From: Hydrogenophaga sp.
GTDB lineage: Bacteria > Pseudomonadota > Gammaproteobacteria > Burkholderiales > Burkholderiaceae_C
DNA: 64,000 nt
Assembly (NCBI RefSeq): GCF_026125785.1
Contig: NZ_JAHCKL010000003.1
Location: forward strand, 186,001 to 250,000
Direction: 5' to 3'
Below the pieces are notes generated by a model. That model had not been told where the DNA came from, searched no databases, and worked only from the letters and a program-made list of their open reading frames with translations. Position numbers and translations under genes: made by a program. This document shows, in pieces, positions 8,313 through 17,330 of the stretch; within the stretch, counting starts at the first letter, position 1, and every line of letters starts with the position of its first letter.

Positions 8313-10106
8313 TCAATGGGTGGCCATGGGGGGATCGCCCGAGAGGGTGCTGCTGGCGCGCGTGGCGACCGAGTCCACCACCGGGTACGACAGGCTTTGC
8401 TGCACCGGTTGGCCGCCGGCCGTCGGCTGGGCCGCGGCAGGCATCAGCACATAGAACTCATTGCCTTCGCGTTGGTCGAGCCGCGTGCGCTGGTAGGCGA
8501 TCTGCGCGCCATAGCGCTCGCACAACTCCCGGCAGATGTACAGGCCCAGGCCGCTGGAGCGGCTTTCAGAGGAGAAGAAGGGTTCGAACAGATGGCGCAT
8601 CACGCTGGCCTCCAGCGGATGGCCATCGCTCCAGACCGAGAGACGGATGTGGTCGCCGCCGCTGGGCTGCGTGATCACGCGGATCGACGAGGGCTTGCCG
8701 CTGGCGTGGCGGATGGCGTTGTCCAGCAGGTTGACCAGCAGGCGGCGCAGGTGTTCGGGGTCGAAGGCGACGTGCGCGGCTGGCGCGTGCGTATGCACAC
8801 CCAGCACGCGTTCGGCCCGGCTCTGCCGCGTCCATTCGTGGGTGATCTGGCGAACCATCTGGTCCAGCGGCAGCGAGGTGGACGCCCCCAGACCCTGGCT
8901 GGGCTGGGCCCGCGCGACGTTGAGGATGTCGTCGACGATGCGAGACAGGCGCTGCGCATTCTGCTCGATCATGCTGGTCAGCCGCTTCTGCGCCGGCTCG
9001 CGCACCTCTTCGTCGAGCAGGGCGTTGGCCTGCGAGATGGCGGACAGCGGGTTGCGGATCTCATGCGCCACGGCCGCTGACATGCGCCCCATGGACGCCA
9101 GCTTCTCGGTGCGTACCCGTGCCTCCACCTCGCGCAGGTCTTCCAGGAAAAGCACGCACAGGCCCGAACGCCGGCCGGACTGTGCGGTGAGCTTGGTGCG
9201 CGCGTGCAGCCTCTGGCTGGGCCGATCCTCGTTGTCGATGGTGGTCTCCGCCTCCAGCGACTGGCCAGAGGCGAAGGTTTCGCTCACCAGAGCGGAGAGG
9301 TGGTGCCAGCTCGATCTTGCGGAAAGCAGCAACTTGGCGGGCTGCGCCGACACCTCGCCCAGCAGCATGGCCTGCGCGGCCGGGTTGGCGTTGCGCACCA
9401 CGCCATGCGGATCCACCACCAGTACGCCTACGCTCAGGTGTTCGATGACCAGTTCATTGACCTGTGCCTGGGTGCGCGCGGCGGCCTGGCTGCTGGCCAC
9501 CAGGGCCTCCTCGCGGGCCAGGCGGATGGCCAACTGGTTGGCCAGGGCCGCGACGAGGAAAAAGCCGGTGCCGGTCAGCGCGGTCTGCAGGAACCGGTTG
9601 GTGGAAACATCGCTGAGCAGCGGTGCGCTCAGCCATGCTTCCAGCAGCAGGTACAGGGTGACGCTGGCCGCGGTTCCCAGTGCCAGCATCAGCGGACCGA
9701 GGATGGCCGACATCAGCACCGGCAGTGCGAACAGGGGGATGTAGCTGATGTCGCTGACGTGGAAGTACTGAAGGATGGCGAACACCACCACATCGACGCC
9801 GATGGTCAGCAGCCACTGCGGGTGCATGGGCGAACCCTGCTCCACCGGCCGCCAGCCGTACAGCACGAAGATGGCCGCGCCCAGGTGCAGGGTGCAGACC
9901 GCCACCAGCCAAGTGGGACCGTTGGCGGTGATGGCCAGGAAGGCCTGCAGGGCCAGCAGCACGGCGGCGATGAACACGCGTGCCCGCATGAACGTGGTCC
10001 ACAGGCGCACGAAGGCCCGGGTGCGCTGCTCGCGGCTCTGCCGGTTTCCACCCTCGAAGGCGGAGTACCAGGACGGTGCGAATTGCGAGCTGACGTCGCG
10101 GGCCAT
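8313..10106 (-). CDS. pilS: Sensor histidine kinase PilS
   Basis: A 597-residue membrane kinase. About six hydrophobic segments between residues 42 and 192 match the PilS membrane domain. A PAS-like sensor follows at 215-320, then the dimerisation domain with phospho-acceptor H348 in AVAHEIRNPLS and a HATPase domain ending in SGLGLYICRELCERYG. It phosphorylates PilR and senses pilin levels in the membrane in known systems. The start at 10106 follows the stop of the small upstream gene by one base. A longer upstream frame lacks homology. Confidence 0.92.
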   Translation of the reverse strand: MARDVSSQFAPSWYSAFEGGNRQSREQRTRAFVRLWTTFMRARVFIAAVLLALQAFLAITANGPTWLVAVCTLHLGAAIFVLYGWRPVEQGSPMHPQWLLTIGVDVVVFAILQYFHVSDISYIPLFALPVLMSAILGPLMLALGTAASVTLYLLLEAWLSAPLLSDVSTNRFLQTALTGTGFFLVAALANQLAIRLAREEALVASSQAAARTQAQVNELVIEHLSVGVLVVDPHGVVRNANPAAQAMLLGEVSAQPAKLLLSARSSWHHLSALVSETFASGQSLEAETTIDNEDRPSQRLHARTKLTAQSGRRSGLCVLFLEDLREVEARVRTEKLASMGRMSAAVAHEIRNPLSAISQANALLDEEVREPAQKRLTSMIEQNAQRLSRIVDDILNVARAQPSQGLGASTSLPLDQMVRQITHEWTRQSRAERVLGVHTHAPAAHVAFDPEHLRRLLVNLLDNAIRHASGKPSSIRVITQPSGGDHIRLSVWSDGHPLEASVMRHLFEPFFSSESRSSGLGLYICRELCERYGAQIAYQRTRLDQREGNEFYVLMPAAAQPTAGGQPVQQSLSYPVVDSVATRASSTLSGDPPMATH

Positions 10107-10107
10107 G

Positions 10108-10353
10108 TCAGTGCGTGCTGCCTTCCTGCAGTTGGCGGTGTTCGGCGCTGCAGTAGCAGCTGCCATCGCGCCCCTGCACGGCCTCACTCTGCGGCAGATG
10201 GGTGCCGCACTGGCGGCAGGCCACCATGATGGCGGGCGTGGCCGGCCGGCGCGACGGGTTGGGCGGTGCCGCATCACCTCGATCGGCCAGCCGGTTGTTG
10301 CGCCATATATAGAAGGCCACCACCACGACAGCCAGTACAAGCAGGTATTTCAT
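10108..10353 (-). CDS. PP0621-family small membrane-anchored protein with Cys motifs
   Basis: An 81-residue protein: one N-terminal membrane segment (MKYLLVLAVVVVAFYIW), a proline-rich linker, then ACRQCGTHLP and SCYCSAEHR. These four cysteines with a His suggest a small zinc-ribbon-like domain on the cytoplasmic side. Its order upstream of pilS-pilR is conserved in betaproteobacteria and in Pseudomonas (PP_0621 type). No biochemical role is known to me. Confidence 0.82.
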   Translation of the reverse strand: MKYLLVLAVVVVAFYIWRNNRLADRGDAAPPNPSRRPATPAIMVACRQCGTHLPQSEAVQGRDGSCYCSAEHRQLQEGSTH

Positions 10354-10372
10354 GAGGGTCCCGGATGGAGGC

Positions 10373-11173
10373 TCAGCCGCGGTGCAGCAGCACTTCCAGC
10401 ACAAAGCGCGAACCGGCGTAGCTCAACAGCAGCAGGCCCGCGCCCAGGTAGAGCGTGCGCACCGCCGCGCGTCCGCGCCAACCCAGTTGCCAGCGGCCCC
10501 ACAGCAGGATGCCCATGGTCAGCCAGGCCAGCACCGAAAAGACCGTCTTGTGGTCCCAGACCCAGCGGTGGTTCAACTGCTCGGTGAAGTACCAGCCCGC
10601 CAGCAGCGTGGCGCTGAGCAGGGCGAAGCCCGCGGCGACGAAGCGAAAGGTCAGTCTCTCCAGCGTCAGCAGCGGCATCGCGGCTTCGTCCGACTGGCCC
10701 AGGCGCATGGCGCGTTCGGCGCGCTGCATCAGCCAGGCATGCACCACGGCGGCGGCGATGAGACCGTAGGACGCGATGCCCAGCGCCCAGTGCAGTGGCA
10801 GCCAGCTGGAATGCAGCGAAGGGTAGGGCGTGCCAGGAAAGGCCAGCGCGAGCAGGACCACCAGCGTGCCCAGCACCGACAGCGTCCAGCGGGCCCGCAT
10901 CTGCGGATACAGGCGGCTTTCGATCAGGTAGACGGTCAGCACCAGCCAGCCGGTGACGGAGAGCGCCGGCGCAAACCCGAAGCGTGCCGGTTGCTCGAAC
11001 AGGTTGACCACCAGCACGCCGAGGTGCAGCAGCCAGGCCAACCCCAGCAGACCACGGCTCTGGGTGGCGCCCATGCGGGGGTGGAAGACGGCGAGCGCTG
11101 CATAGGCCAGCGCCGCGAACACGGACAGCAGCACGGCCAGCGGGTTTGACGCAAACGCGGGCAGCAGGTTCAT
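10373..11173 (-). CDS. CcsA/YpjD-like inner-membrane protein (cytochrome c assembly family)
   Basis: A 266-residue polytopic protein with about eight hydrophobic segments. Conserved histidines occur in WLPLHWALG and RWVWDHKTVFSVLAW, typical of the CcmC/CcsA cytochrome c assembly domain. In betaproteobacteria and E. coli (YpjD) it sits beside ffh, and its role there is unclear. It need not be the haem lyase itself. It is the first gene of the minus-strand pil run and is divergent from ffh, with a 174-bp promoter region between them. Confidence 0.85.
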   Translation of the reverse strand: MNLLPAFASNPLAVLLSVFAALAYAALAVFHPRMGATQSRGLLGLAWLLHLGVLVVNLFEQPARFGFAPALSVTGWLVLTVYLIESRLYPQMRARWTLSVLGTLVVLLALAFPGTPYPSLHSSWLPLHWALGIASYGLIAAAVVHAWLMQRAERAMRLGQSDEAAMPLLTLERLTFRFVAAGFALLSATLLAGWYFTEQLNHRWVWDHKTVFSVLAWLTMGILLWGRWQLGWRGRAAVRTLYLGAGLLLLSYAGSRFVLEVLLHRG

Positions 11174-11347
11174 GCCGGAAAGGACACGCACGGTATGTGG
11201 GACAAGGAAGAGACCCCAGGCAGACTTTGAACAGGCTCTAGAATCATCTGCACAGTTTAACGGGCCTGTCGCGGCCCGGATGTGCCGGCCCGCCGGCTCC
11301 GATGGCCGCCTGGCGCGGCACCCCACTTCCCAACCGCAGCGCGCAGC

Positions 11348-12718
11348 ATGGCCTCAGCCCTTTCAGAACGTCTCTCACGCATCGTCAAGGAAATGCGCGG
11401 CCAGGCCCGCATCACCGAGAGCAATGTCAACGACATGCTGCGCGAAGTGCGCATGGCCCTGCTGGAGGCCGACGTGGCCTTGCCGGTGGTGCGCGACTTC
11501 ATCGCCCGCGTGAAGGAAAAAGCGCTGGGCCAGGAGGTGGTGGGTTCGCTCACGCCAGGGCAGGCATTGGTGGGCATCGTCAACCGCGAGCTCGCCGCCA
11601 CCATGGGCGATGGCGTGGCCGACCTCAACCTGGCGGCACAGCCACCGGCGGTGATCCTGATGGCCGGCCTGCAGGGCGCGGGCAAGACCACCACCACGGC
11701 CAAGCTGGCGCGCCACCTGATCGAGAAGCGCAAGAAGAAGGTGCTCACGGTGTCCGGTGACGTCTACCGGCCCGCGGCCATCGAACAGCTCAAGACCGTG
11801 ACCGCGCAGGCGGGTGCCGAATGGTTCCCCAGCACGCCGGACCAGAAGCCGGTGGACATCGCGCGCGCGGCGCTCGACCATGCGCGCCGCCACTACTTCG
11901 ACGTGCTGCTGGTCGATACCGCGGGTCGCCTGGCGATCGACGAGGCGCTGATGCGCGAGATCCAGGAACTGCACGCGGTGCTCAAGCCGGTGGAGACCCT
12001 GTTCGTGGTGGACGCCATGCAGGGTCAGGACGCGATCAACACCGCCAAGGCGTTCAAGGAGGCGCTGCCGTTGACCGGCATCGTGCTGACCAAGCTGGAC
12101 GGCGATTCGCGCGGTGGCGCCGCGTTGTCGGTGCGTGCAATCACTGGTGCGCCCATCAAGTTTGCGGGCGTGTCCGAGAAGATCGATGGCCTGGAGGTGT
12201 TCGACGCCGAACGCCATGCAGGGCGCGTGCTGGGCATGGGCGACATCGTGGCCCTGGTCGAGCAGGTGACGGCCGGCGTGGACATGGCCGCGGCCCAGAA
12301 GCTGGCCGCCAAGGTCAAGAGTGGCGAGGGCTTCGACCTCAACGATTTCCTCGACCAATTGCGCCAGATGAAGCAGATGGGCGGGCTCTCCAGCTTCATC
12401 GACAAACTGCCCAGCGCGATCGCGGCCAAGGCCGGCGAGGTCGACATGGGGCGCGCCGAGAAGGACATCCGGCGCAAGGAGGGGATCATCTGCAGCATGA
12501 CCTTTCAGGAGCGCCGCAGGCCCGACATCATCAAGGCCACACGCAAGCGCCGCATCGCCGCGGGGGCGGGCGTGCAGGTCCAGGAAGTCAACCGCCTGCT
12601 CAAGGAGTTCGAGCAGATGCAGGGCATGATGAAAAAGATGAAGGGTGGCGGCATGATGAAGATGATGAAACGCCTGGGCGGCATGAAAGGCATGCCCAAG
12701 CTACCGGGCATGGGCTGA
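11348..12718 (+). CDS. ffh: Signal recognition particle protein Ffh
   Basis: A 456-residue SRP54 GTPase that binds signal sequences on ribosomes and, with 4.5S RNA and FtsY, targets inner-membrane proteins. It has an N domain, then a G domain with GLQGAGKTTTTAKLA (P-loop), DTAGR and TKLDGDSRGG. A Met-rich M domain ends in MMKKMKGGGMMKMM repeats. The start MASALSERLSRIVKEMRG is the standard N-terminus. A possible -10 (TAGAAT, 11239-11244) lies about 100 bp upstream. The 4.5S RNA gene is not seen nearby. Confidence 0.97.
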   Translation: MASALSERLSRIVKEMRGQARITESNVNDMLREVRMALLEADVALPVVRDFIARVKEKALGQEVVGSLTPGQALVGIVNRELAATMGDGVADLNLAAQPPAVILMAGLQGAGKTTTTAKLARHLIEKRKKKVLTVSGDVYRPAAIEQLKTVTAQAGAEWFPSTPDQKPVDIARAALDHARRHYFDVLLVDTAGRLAIDEALMREIQELHAVLKPVETLFVVDAMQGQDAINTAKAFKEALPLTGIVLTKLDGDSRGGAALSVRAITGAPIKFAGVSEKIDGLEVFDAERHAGRVLGMGDIVALVEQVTAGVDMAAAQKLAAKVKSGEGFDLNDFLDQLRQMKQMGGLSSFIDKLPSAIAAKAGEVDMGRAEKDIRRKEGIICSMTFQERRRPDIIKATRKRRIAAGAGVQVQEVNRLLKEFEQMQGMMKKMKGGGMMKMMKRLGGMKGMPKLPGMG

Positions 12719-12738
12719 TCGGCCCGGAAGGCAGCGCG

Positions 12739-13371
12739 ATGGAGTTGGCACTGGAGGCCGCGCTGTCCATCGCCGCGCTGGCGTTGGCCTTGTCCCTGCG
12801 CCCCTGGCGCATGCTGGGTGGTCCCCTGCTCACGCCCGCGCTGGCGACCCTGGCCCTGCTGCCCTGGCTGTGGCTGTTGCCGCAGCGCCTGCCCGCCGGC
12901 CTTCCGGTGCAGTTCTCCGGTGCCAGCCTGCTGGTCCTGATGCTGGGCTGGCCACTGGCGGTGCCGGTGCTGGCGCTGGTCGCGCTGCAGGTCTGGCTGA
13001 TCGGTCAGACGGGTGCGGGGGACGTGCTGTCGCAGGGTTTCTGGCTGGGCCTGGTGCCGGCCACGCTGGTGCTGGCCATCGGCGCGGTGCTCAAGCGCTA
13101 CCTGCCGCCCAACCCCTTCGTCTACACCCTGGGGCGCGGTTTTCTAGGGACGGCCGCCGCCTTGTTCGTCTCCGGCTCGGTGATGGAGCTGCTGCACCAC
13201 GGCTTCAGCGGCGTGGCGCTGGAGCAGGCACTGGTGAGCCGCTGGCTCATGGCCTGGGGCGATGCGTTCCTCACCGGCATGCTGGTGGCGGTCTTCGTCG
13301 CGTTCCGGCCGCAGTGGCTGGCCACCTGGTCCGACGAGCGCTACCTGAAGCCCCCGCCACCGGGAGCCTGA
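12739..13371 (+). CDS. CbiM/ECF-like integral membrane protein
   Basis: A 210-residue, very hydrophobic protein with about six membrane segments. PPNPFVYTLGRGFLG and RWLMAWGDAFLTGM are the conserved patches of the CbiM-like 'energy-coupling factor permease' proteins found after ffh in Comamonadaceae. No ATPase or CbiQ partner lies nearby, and the N-terminal metal-binding histidines of true CbiM are not evident. Transport of cobalt or nickel is therefore unproven. It starts 20 bp after ffh and is probably co-transcribed. Confidence 0.7.
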   Translation: MELALEAALSIAALALALSLRPWRMLGGPLLTPALATLALLPWLWLLPQRLPAGLPVQFSGASLLVLMLGWPLAVPVLALVALQVWLIGQTGAGDVLSQGFWLGLVPATLVLAIGAVLKRYLPPNPFVYTLGRGFLGTAAALFVSGSVMELLHHGFSGVALEQALVSRWLMAWGDAFLTGMLVAVFVAFRPQWLATWSDERYLKPPPPGA

Positions 13372-13394
13372 GCGAACGGCGCCACGCCGCGCGC

Positions 13395-14156
13395 TCAGCC
13401 CAGCGTGCGCGCCAGCGCTTGCGCGGCCAGCGTCAGACGGGGCAGTTGCAGCCGCGCCTGGGCCAGTGTCATGCGGGCCGCGGGGGCTTGCAGGGCCAGC
13501 GCGCAGCGCACTGTGCGTTGGCCAGGGGCGAACACCGGAACCGCCACACACACCAGCCCATCGACAAACTCCTCGGCATCCACCGCGTGCCCATCGCGGC
13601 GGATCACCTGCAGTTCCGCCTCCAGCGCGGCGCGCTCGGTGAGCGTGTTCGCGGTGTAGCGCGGCAACGCCATGCCATCGAGCAGTGTGCGCCGCTGCCG
13701 TGCATTCATCCAGGCCAGGAACAGCTTGCCGCTGGCCGAGCAGTGCATGGGCACGCGGGTGCCCGGGCGCAGTTCCAGGCGCAGCGGAAAGGCCGACTCC
13801 ACCCGATCGAGGTAGACCACGTCCGCGCCCGACAGGGCGGTGAGGTTGCAGCTTTCGCCCACCTCGCTGACCAGTTGGCGCAGCACCGCATGGCGCACCC
13901 CCTGGCGGGCGCTGGTGCTCAGGGCCGCCTCCGACAGGCGCAGCAAGCGAGGTGCCAGCGCGAAATGGCGCCCACCGGGCTCGCGCTGCAGCCAGCCACC
14001 GGTTTCCAGCTGTGCCAGCATGCGGTGTACCGTGGGTTTGGGCCAGCCGGTGAGTGCGACGAGTTCGGGCAGCGCCAGCGCCTTGTCCTGGCGGGTGATC
14101 AGGTCCAGCAACTCCATGAGCCGCAGGCCGGGGCTGCTCTCGGTGTCGGTGTTCAT
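13395..14156 (-). CDS. IclR-family transcriptional regulator
   Basis: A 253-residue regulator. The N-terminal winged helix-turn-helix (about 10-70) contains LALPELVALTGWPKPTVHRML. The C-terminal IclR effector domain (about 80-245) contains MHCSASGKLFLAW and DAEEFVDGLVCVAVPV, typical of the ligand pocket. It is divergent from the SDR-FMO-BASS operon with about 100 bp between starts. The AT-rich intergenic DNA carries paired CGAGA-type repeats. It most likely controls that operon in response to its substrate; activation or repression cannot be told. Confidence 0.88.
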   Translation of the reverse strand: MNTDTESSPGLRLMELLDLITRQDKALALPELVALTGWPKPTVHRMLAQLETGGWLQREPGGRHFALAPRLLRLSEAALSTSARQGVRHAVLRQLVSEVGESCNLTALSGADVVYLDRVESAFPLRLELRPGTRVPMHCSASGKLFLAWMNARQRRTLLDGMALPRYTANTLTERAALEAELQVIRRDGHAVDAEEFVDGLVCVAVPVFAPGQRTVRCALALQAPAARMTLAQARLQLPRLTLAAQALARTLG

Positions 14157-14157
14157 A

Positions 14158-14205
14158 TCTCGGAAAACGAGACGAATTGAATAAATATTTCGAGATGAAT
14201 TCTAG
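14158..14205. promoter_or_regulatory. Candidate IclR operator and promoter of the SDR operon
   Basis: CGAGACGAATT (14168-14178) and CGAGATGAATT (14191-14201) are near-identical direct repeats 23 bp apart. The first also forms an inverted repeat, TCTCG-N5-CGAGA (14158-14172). They flank a possible plus-strand -35, TTGAAT (14177-14182), with a weak -10, TCTAGT, 18 bp on. The patch is AT-rich unlike its surroundings. Confidence 0.6.
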
Positions 14206-14256
14206 TGGCGCCTACAGTCTCCCCACAAGCGGTGGCGTGCAACGAGGAGACGGGTT

Positions 14257-15072
14257 TTGAGACGGTCGAGCTTTCACAACGCGGTGGTGACCGGTGCCTG
14301 TGGCGGTCTCGGACAAGCGCTGGCACAGGCGCTCATCGCCTCGGGTGCGCGCGTGGCCCTGGTGGGACTGCGCACACCCGTGCTCGATGCCCTGGCCGCG
14401 CAGGCTCCGGAGCGCTGCGCGGTCTACCGGCCGGACGTGTCCGACGCGCTGGCCGTGCAGGCCATGGCCGCCGATTGGATGGCGCGCGCGGGCGTGCCGG
14501 ACCTGGTCATCGCCAATGCCGGCGTGGCAGGGGGTTTTGACACGGCAGAAGCCGAGGACCTTGTGGTGATGCGCCGCATGCTGGAGATCAACCTGCTGGG
14601 CGTGGCCACCACGTTCCAGCCCTTTCTGGCGCCCATGCGGGAGAGCGGGCGCCCCGGCGCGCTGGTGGGCGTGGCCAGCATCGCCGGCTGGCGCGGCATG
14701 CCGGGCAACGGAGCCTATTGCGCGAGCAAGGCCGGCCTGATCGCCTACCTGCAGAGCCTTCGCGCCGAGCTGCGGCCCACGGGCTTGACGGTGCACACGG
14801 TCAGCCCCGGCTACCTGCGCACCGCGCTCACCGCGGGCAACCGTTTCGCCATGCCCGGCCTGCTGGAGCCCGACGAGGCCGCCGGGCGCCTGCTGGCCGG
14901 CGTCGCGGCTGGCGCCGAACACATCGTGCTGCCGCGCCGCGTGGGCTGGCTCTCCCGCCTGCTGGGGCTGCTCCCGGCGCGGCTGCACGACCGCATCCTG
15001 CTGGGCCAGCCGCGCAAGCCCCGCGTCGGCGAAGCGGGCGCCACCGAGATCCCTGGCATCGAGAAACCATGA
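14257..15072 (+). CDS. Short-chain dehydrogenase/reductase (SDR), TTG start
   Basis: A 271-residue classical SDR, an NAD(P)-dependent alcohol/ketone oxidoreductase. TGACGGLGQAL is the TGxxxGxG cofactor motif, NAG occurs in VIANAGV, and the catalytic Ser and YxxxK are in VASIAG and YCASKAG. The start is TTG. It is supported by GAGGAG at 14244-14249, 7 nt upstream, the same ribosome site (AACGAGGAGA) that precedes the BASS gene in this operon. It is the first gene of a coupled operon whose regulator is the divergent IclR protein. The substrate is unknown; the neighbouring FMO suggests an alcohol/ketone pair. Confidence 0.88.
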   Translation: MRRSSFHNAVVTGACGGLGQALAQALIASGARVALVGLRTPVLDALAAQAPERCAVYRPDVSDALAVQAMAADWMARAGVPDLVIANAGVAGGFDTAEAEDLVVMRRMLEINLLGVATTFQPFLAPMRESGRPGALVGVASIAGWRGMPGNGAYCASKAGLIAYLQSLRAELRPTGLTVHTVSPGYLRTALTAGNRFAMPGLLEPDEAAGRLLAGVAAGAEHIVLPRRVGWLSRLLGLLPARLHDRILLGQPRKPRVGEAGATEIPGIEKP

Positions 15073-16379
15073 CCCACACCACCGAACAGATCGCCCTCAT
15101 TGGCGCCGGCCCGTCCGGCCTGGCGGGCGCGCGCTGCCTGCAGAAACACGGCATCCCCTTCCAGGGCTTCGAGGCCCACACCGACGTGGGCGGCCTGTGG
15201 AACATCGGCAACCCGCGTTCCACGGTGTACCGGTCGGCGCACCTGATCTCCAGCAAGCGCATGACCGAGTTCAGCGAATTCCCCATGGACGAGCGGGTCG
15301 CCGACTACCCCAGCCACCGCGAACTGCTGTCCTACTTTCGCGCCTTCGCCGACCATTTCGGGCTGCGTGGGCATTTCCGCTTTGGCACCCGCGTGCTGAA
15401 GGTCGAGCCGGTGAGCGATGCACCCGACACCCTCTGGCGCGTGAGCACCGAGTCGGCGGACGGTGTGCGCGAGAGCGCAGAGTACAAGGGGGTGGTCATT
15501 GCCAATGGCACGCTGGCCGAGCCCAACATGCCGAGCTTCGAGGGCCACTTTGATGGCGAGCTGCTGCACACCTCGGCCTACAAGGACGCCAGCCTCTTCA
15601 AGGACAAGCGCGTGCTCATCGTGGGCGCCGGCAATTCCGGTTGCGACATCGCCGTCGATGCGGTCCACCAGGCGCGCAGCGTGGACATCTCGGTGCGGCG
15701 CGGCTACTACTTCGTGCCCAAGTACGTGTTCGGCAAGCCGGCCGACAGCATCGGCGGCAGGATCACGCTGCCGCCCTGGCTCAAGCAGCGCATCGACAGC
15801 ACCATCCTCAAGTGGTTCACCGGTGACCCGGTGCGCTTCGGCTTTCCGAAGCCCGCCTACAGAATGTACGAGTCGCATCCCGTGGTGAACTCGCTGATCC
15901 TCTACCACATCGGCCATGGCGACGTCGGCGTGCGTGCCGACATCGCGCGCCTGGATGGCCGCACCGTGCACTTCCGCGATGGCAGCGCGCGCGACTACGA
16001 CCTCATCCTTGCCGCCACTGGCTACAAGCTGCACTACCCCTTCCTGGACCGCGCGCTGCTCAACTGGCAGGGCATGGCGCCGGCGCTCTACCTCAACATC
16101 TTCGCGCCACGCTTTGACCGCCTGGCGGTGCTGGGCATGGTGGAGGCCAGCGGCCTGGGCTGGCAAGGCCGCTACGAGCAGGCCGAACTGGTGGCGCGCT
16201 ACCTCAAGGGACTGGACGAAGGGCGCGCCAGCGCGGCCGCGCTCAAGGCCGCCAAGGCCGGCCCGCCGCCAGATCTCTCCGGCGGCTACACATACCTGCA
16301 GCTCGAACGGATGGCCTACTACGTGAACAAGGACGCGTACCGCAAGGCGGTGCGCGAAGCCGCCGCTGCGCAGGGCTGA
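15069..16379 (+). CDS. Flavin-containing monooxygenase (FMO/Baeyer-Villiger type)
   Basis: A 436-residue FAD/NADPH enzyme. It has two Rossmann motifs, LIGAGPSGLAGARCL near the N-terminus (FAD) and LIVGAGNSGCDIAVD near residue 180 (NADPH). Between them FDGELLHTSAY fits the FMO fingerprint FxGxxxHxxx(Y/F). It oxygenates a nucleophilic N or S atom or a ketone. The fingerprint ends in Tyr rather than the Trp of classical Baeyer-Villiger enzymes. The ATG overlaps the SDR stop (ATGA), so the two are translationally coupled and may act in sequence on one substrate. Confidence 0.87.
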   Translation: MTHTTEQIALIGAGPSGLAGARCLQKHGIPFQGFEAHTDVGGLWNIGNPRSTVYRSAHLISSKRMTEFSEFPMDERVADYPSHRELLSYFRAFADHFGLRGHFRFGTRVLKVEPVSDAPDTLWRVSTESADGVRESAEYKGVVIANGTLAEPNMPSFEGHFDGELLHTSAYKDASLFKDKRVLIVGAGNSGCDIAVDAVHQARSVDISVRRGYYFVPKYVFGKPADSIGGRITLPPWLKQRIDSTILKWFTGDPVRFGFPKPAYRMYESHPVVNSLILYHIGHGDVGVRADIARLDGRTVHFRDGSARDYDLILAATGYKLHYPFLDRALLNWQGMAPALYLNIFAPRFDRLAVLGMVEASGLGWQGRYEQAELVARYLKGLDEGRASAAALKAAKAGPPPDLSGGYTYLQLERMAYYVNKDAYRKAVREAAAAQG

Positions 16380-16403
16380 CCACCCCCCAACGAGGAGACC
16401 CCC

Positions 16404-17330
16404 ATGCTGCCCGTGGACGAAATACGCCTGAACTTCAACCCGGCCTCGCTGGCCGTGCTCAACGCGGTGCTGGCTTTCCTCATGTTCGGCATCGCGCTGG
16501 ACACCCGCATCGAGGACTTTCGCCGCGTGCTGCGCATGCCGCTGGCTTTCACGGTGGGCATCGTCGCGCAGTTCGTCGCGCTGCCCGCCATCACCTATGT
16601 GCTCACGCTGCTGCTCCAGCCTGGCCCCAGCATCGCGCTGGGCATGATCCTGGTAGCCTGCTGCCCGCCGGGCAACGTGAGCAACATCCTCACGCACCGC
16701 GCCAACGGCAACGTGGCGCTCAGCGTGTCGATGACGGCGGTCTCCAACGCCATCGCCATCGTGGCCATGCCGCTGAACTTCGCGTTCTGGGGTGGCATCC
16801 ACCCGACGGCCGCGCCTCTGCTCAAGACCATCGCCCTGGATCCGCTGGAGATGGTCGGCCACATCCTGCTCATCATTGGCGTGCCCTTCGCGCTGGGCCT
16901 GTGGTGCGCGCACCGCTTCCCCGCCTGGACCGCGCGTTTCAAGAAGCCGGTGCGCATCCTGAGTTTCCTGGCGCTCATCGCCTTCATCGTCGGCGCCATC
17001 GCGGGCAACTGGCGCTACTTCCTCGACTACGTGGGCCTGGTGCTGCTGGCGGTCGTCATCCACGACGCGCTGGCCTTCGGCACGGGGTACGCCATTGCCC
17101 GTGCCGCCGGCCTGCCGGACTACGACCGGCGCGCCCTGTCCATCGAGGTCGGCATCCGCAATGCCGGCCTGGGGCTGGTGCTCATCTTCAGCTTCTTCGG
17201 TGGCCTTGGCGGCATGGCCGTGGTCGCGGGCGTCTGGGGTTTCTGGGACATCATCGCCGGCCTGCTGCTGGCGCACTGGTGGTCGCGCAAGCCCTTGCGG
17301 GGTGGCCGCCCGACCGAGGTGCGGACGTGA
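16404..17330 (+). CDS. Bile acid:sodium symporter (BASS) family transporter
   Basis: A 308-residue inner-membrane protein with nine to ten hydrophobic segments. The family motifs ACCPPGNVSNILTHRANGNVAL (substrate/Na+ site) and EVGIRNAGLGL (crossover helix) are clear. BASS carriers take up organic anions such as bile acids, pantoate or keto acids with Na+. Here it probably imports the substrate of the operon. GAGGAG at 16392-16397 precedes the ATG. Confidence 0.9.
   Translation: MLPVDEIRLNFNPASLAVLNAVLAFLMFGIALDTRIEDFRRVLRMPLAFTVGIVAQFVALPAITYVLTLLLQPGPSIALGMILVACCPPGNVSNILTHRANGNVALSVSMTAVSNAIAIVAMPLNFAFWGGIHPTAAPLLKTIALDPLEMVGHILLIIGVPFALGLWCAHRFPAWTARFKKPVRILSFLALIAFIVGAIAGNWRYFLDYVGLVLLAVVIHDALAFGTGYAIARAAGLPDYDRRALSIEVGIRNAGLGLVLIFSFFGGLGGMAVVAGVWGFWDIIAGLLLAHWWSRKPLRGGRPTEVRT

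Noticed and set aside
14811-17276. An 821-codon open frame antisense to the SDR-FMO-BASS operon
   Set aside because: The composition is that of a codon-bias shadow, and the opposite strand encodes three recognisable families with coupled starts.
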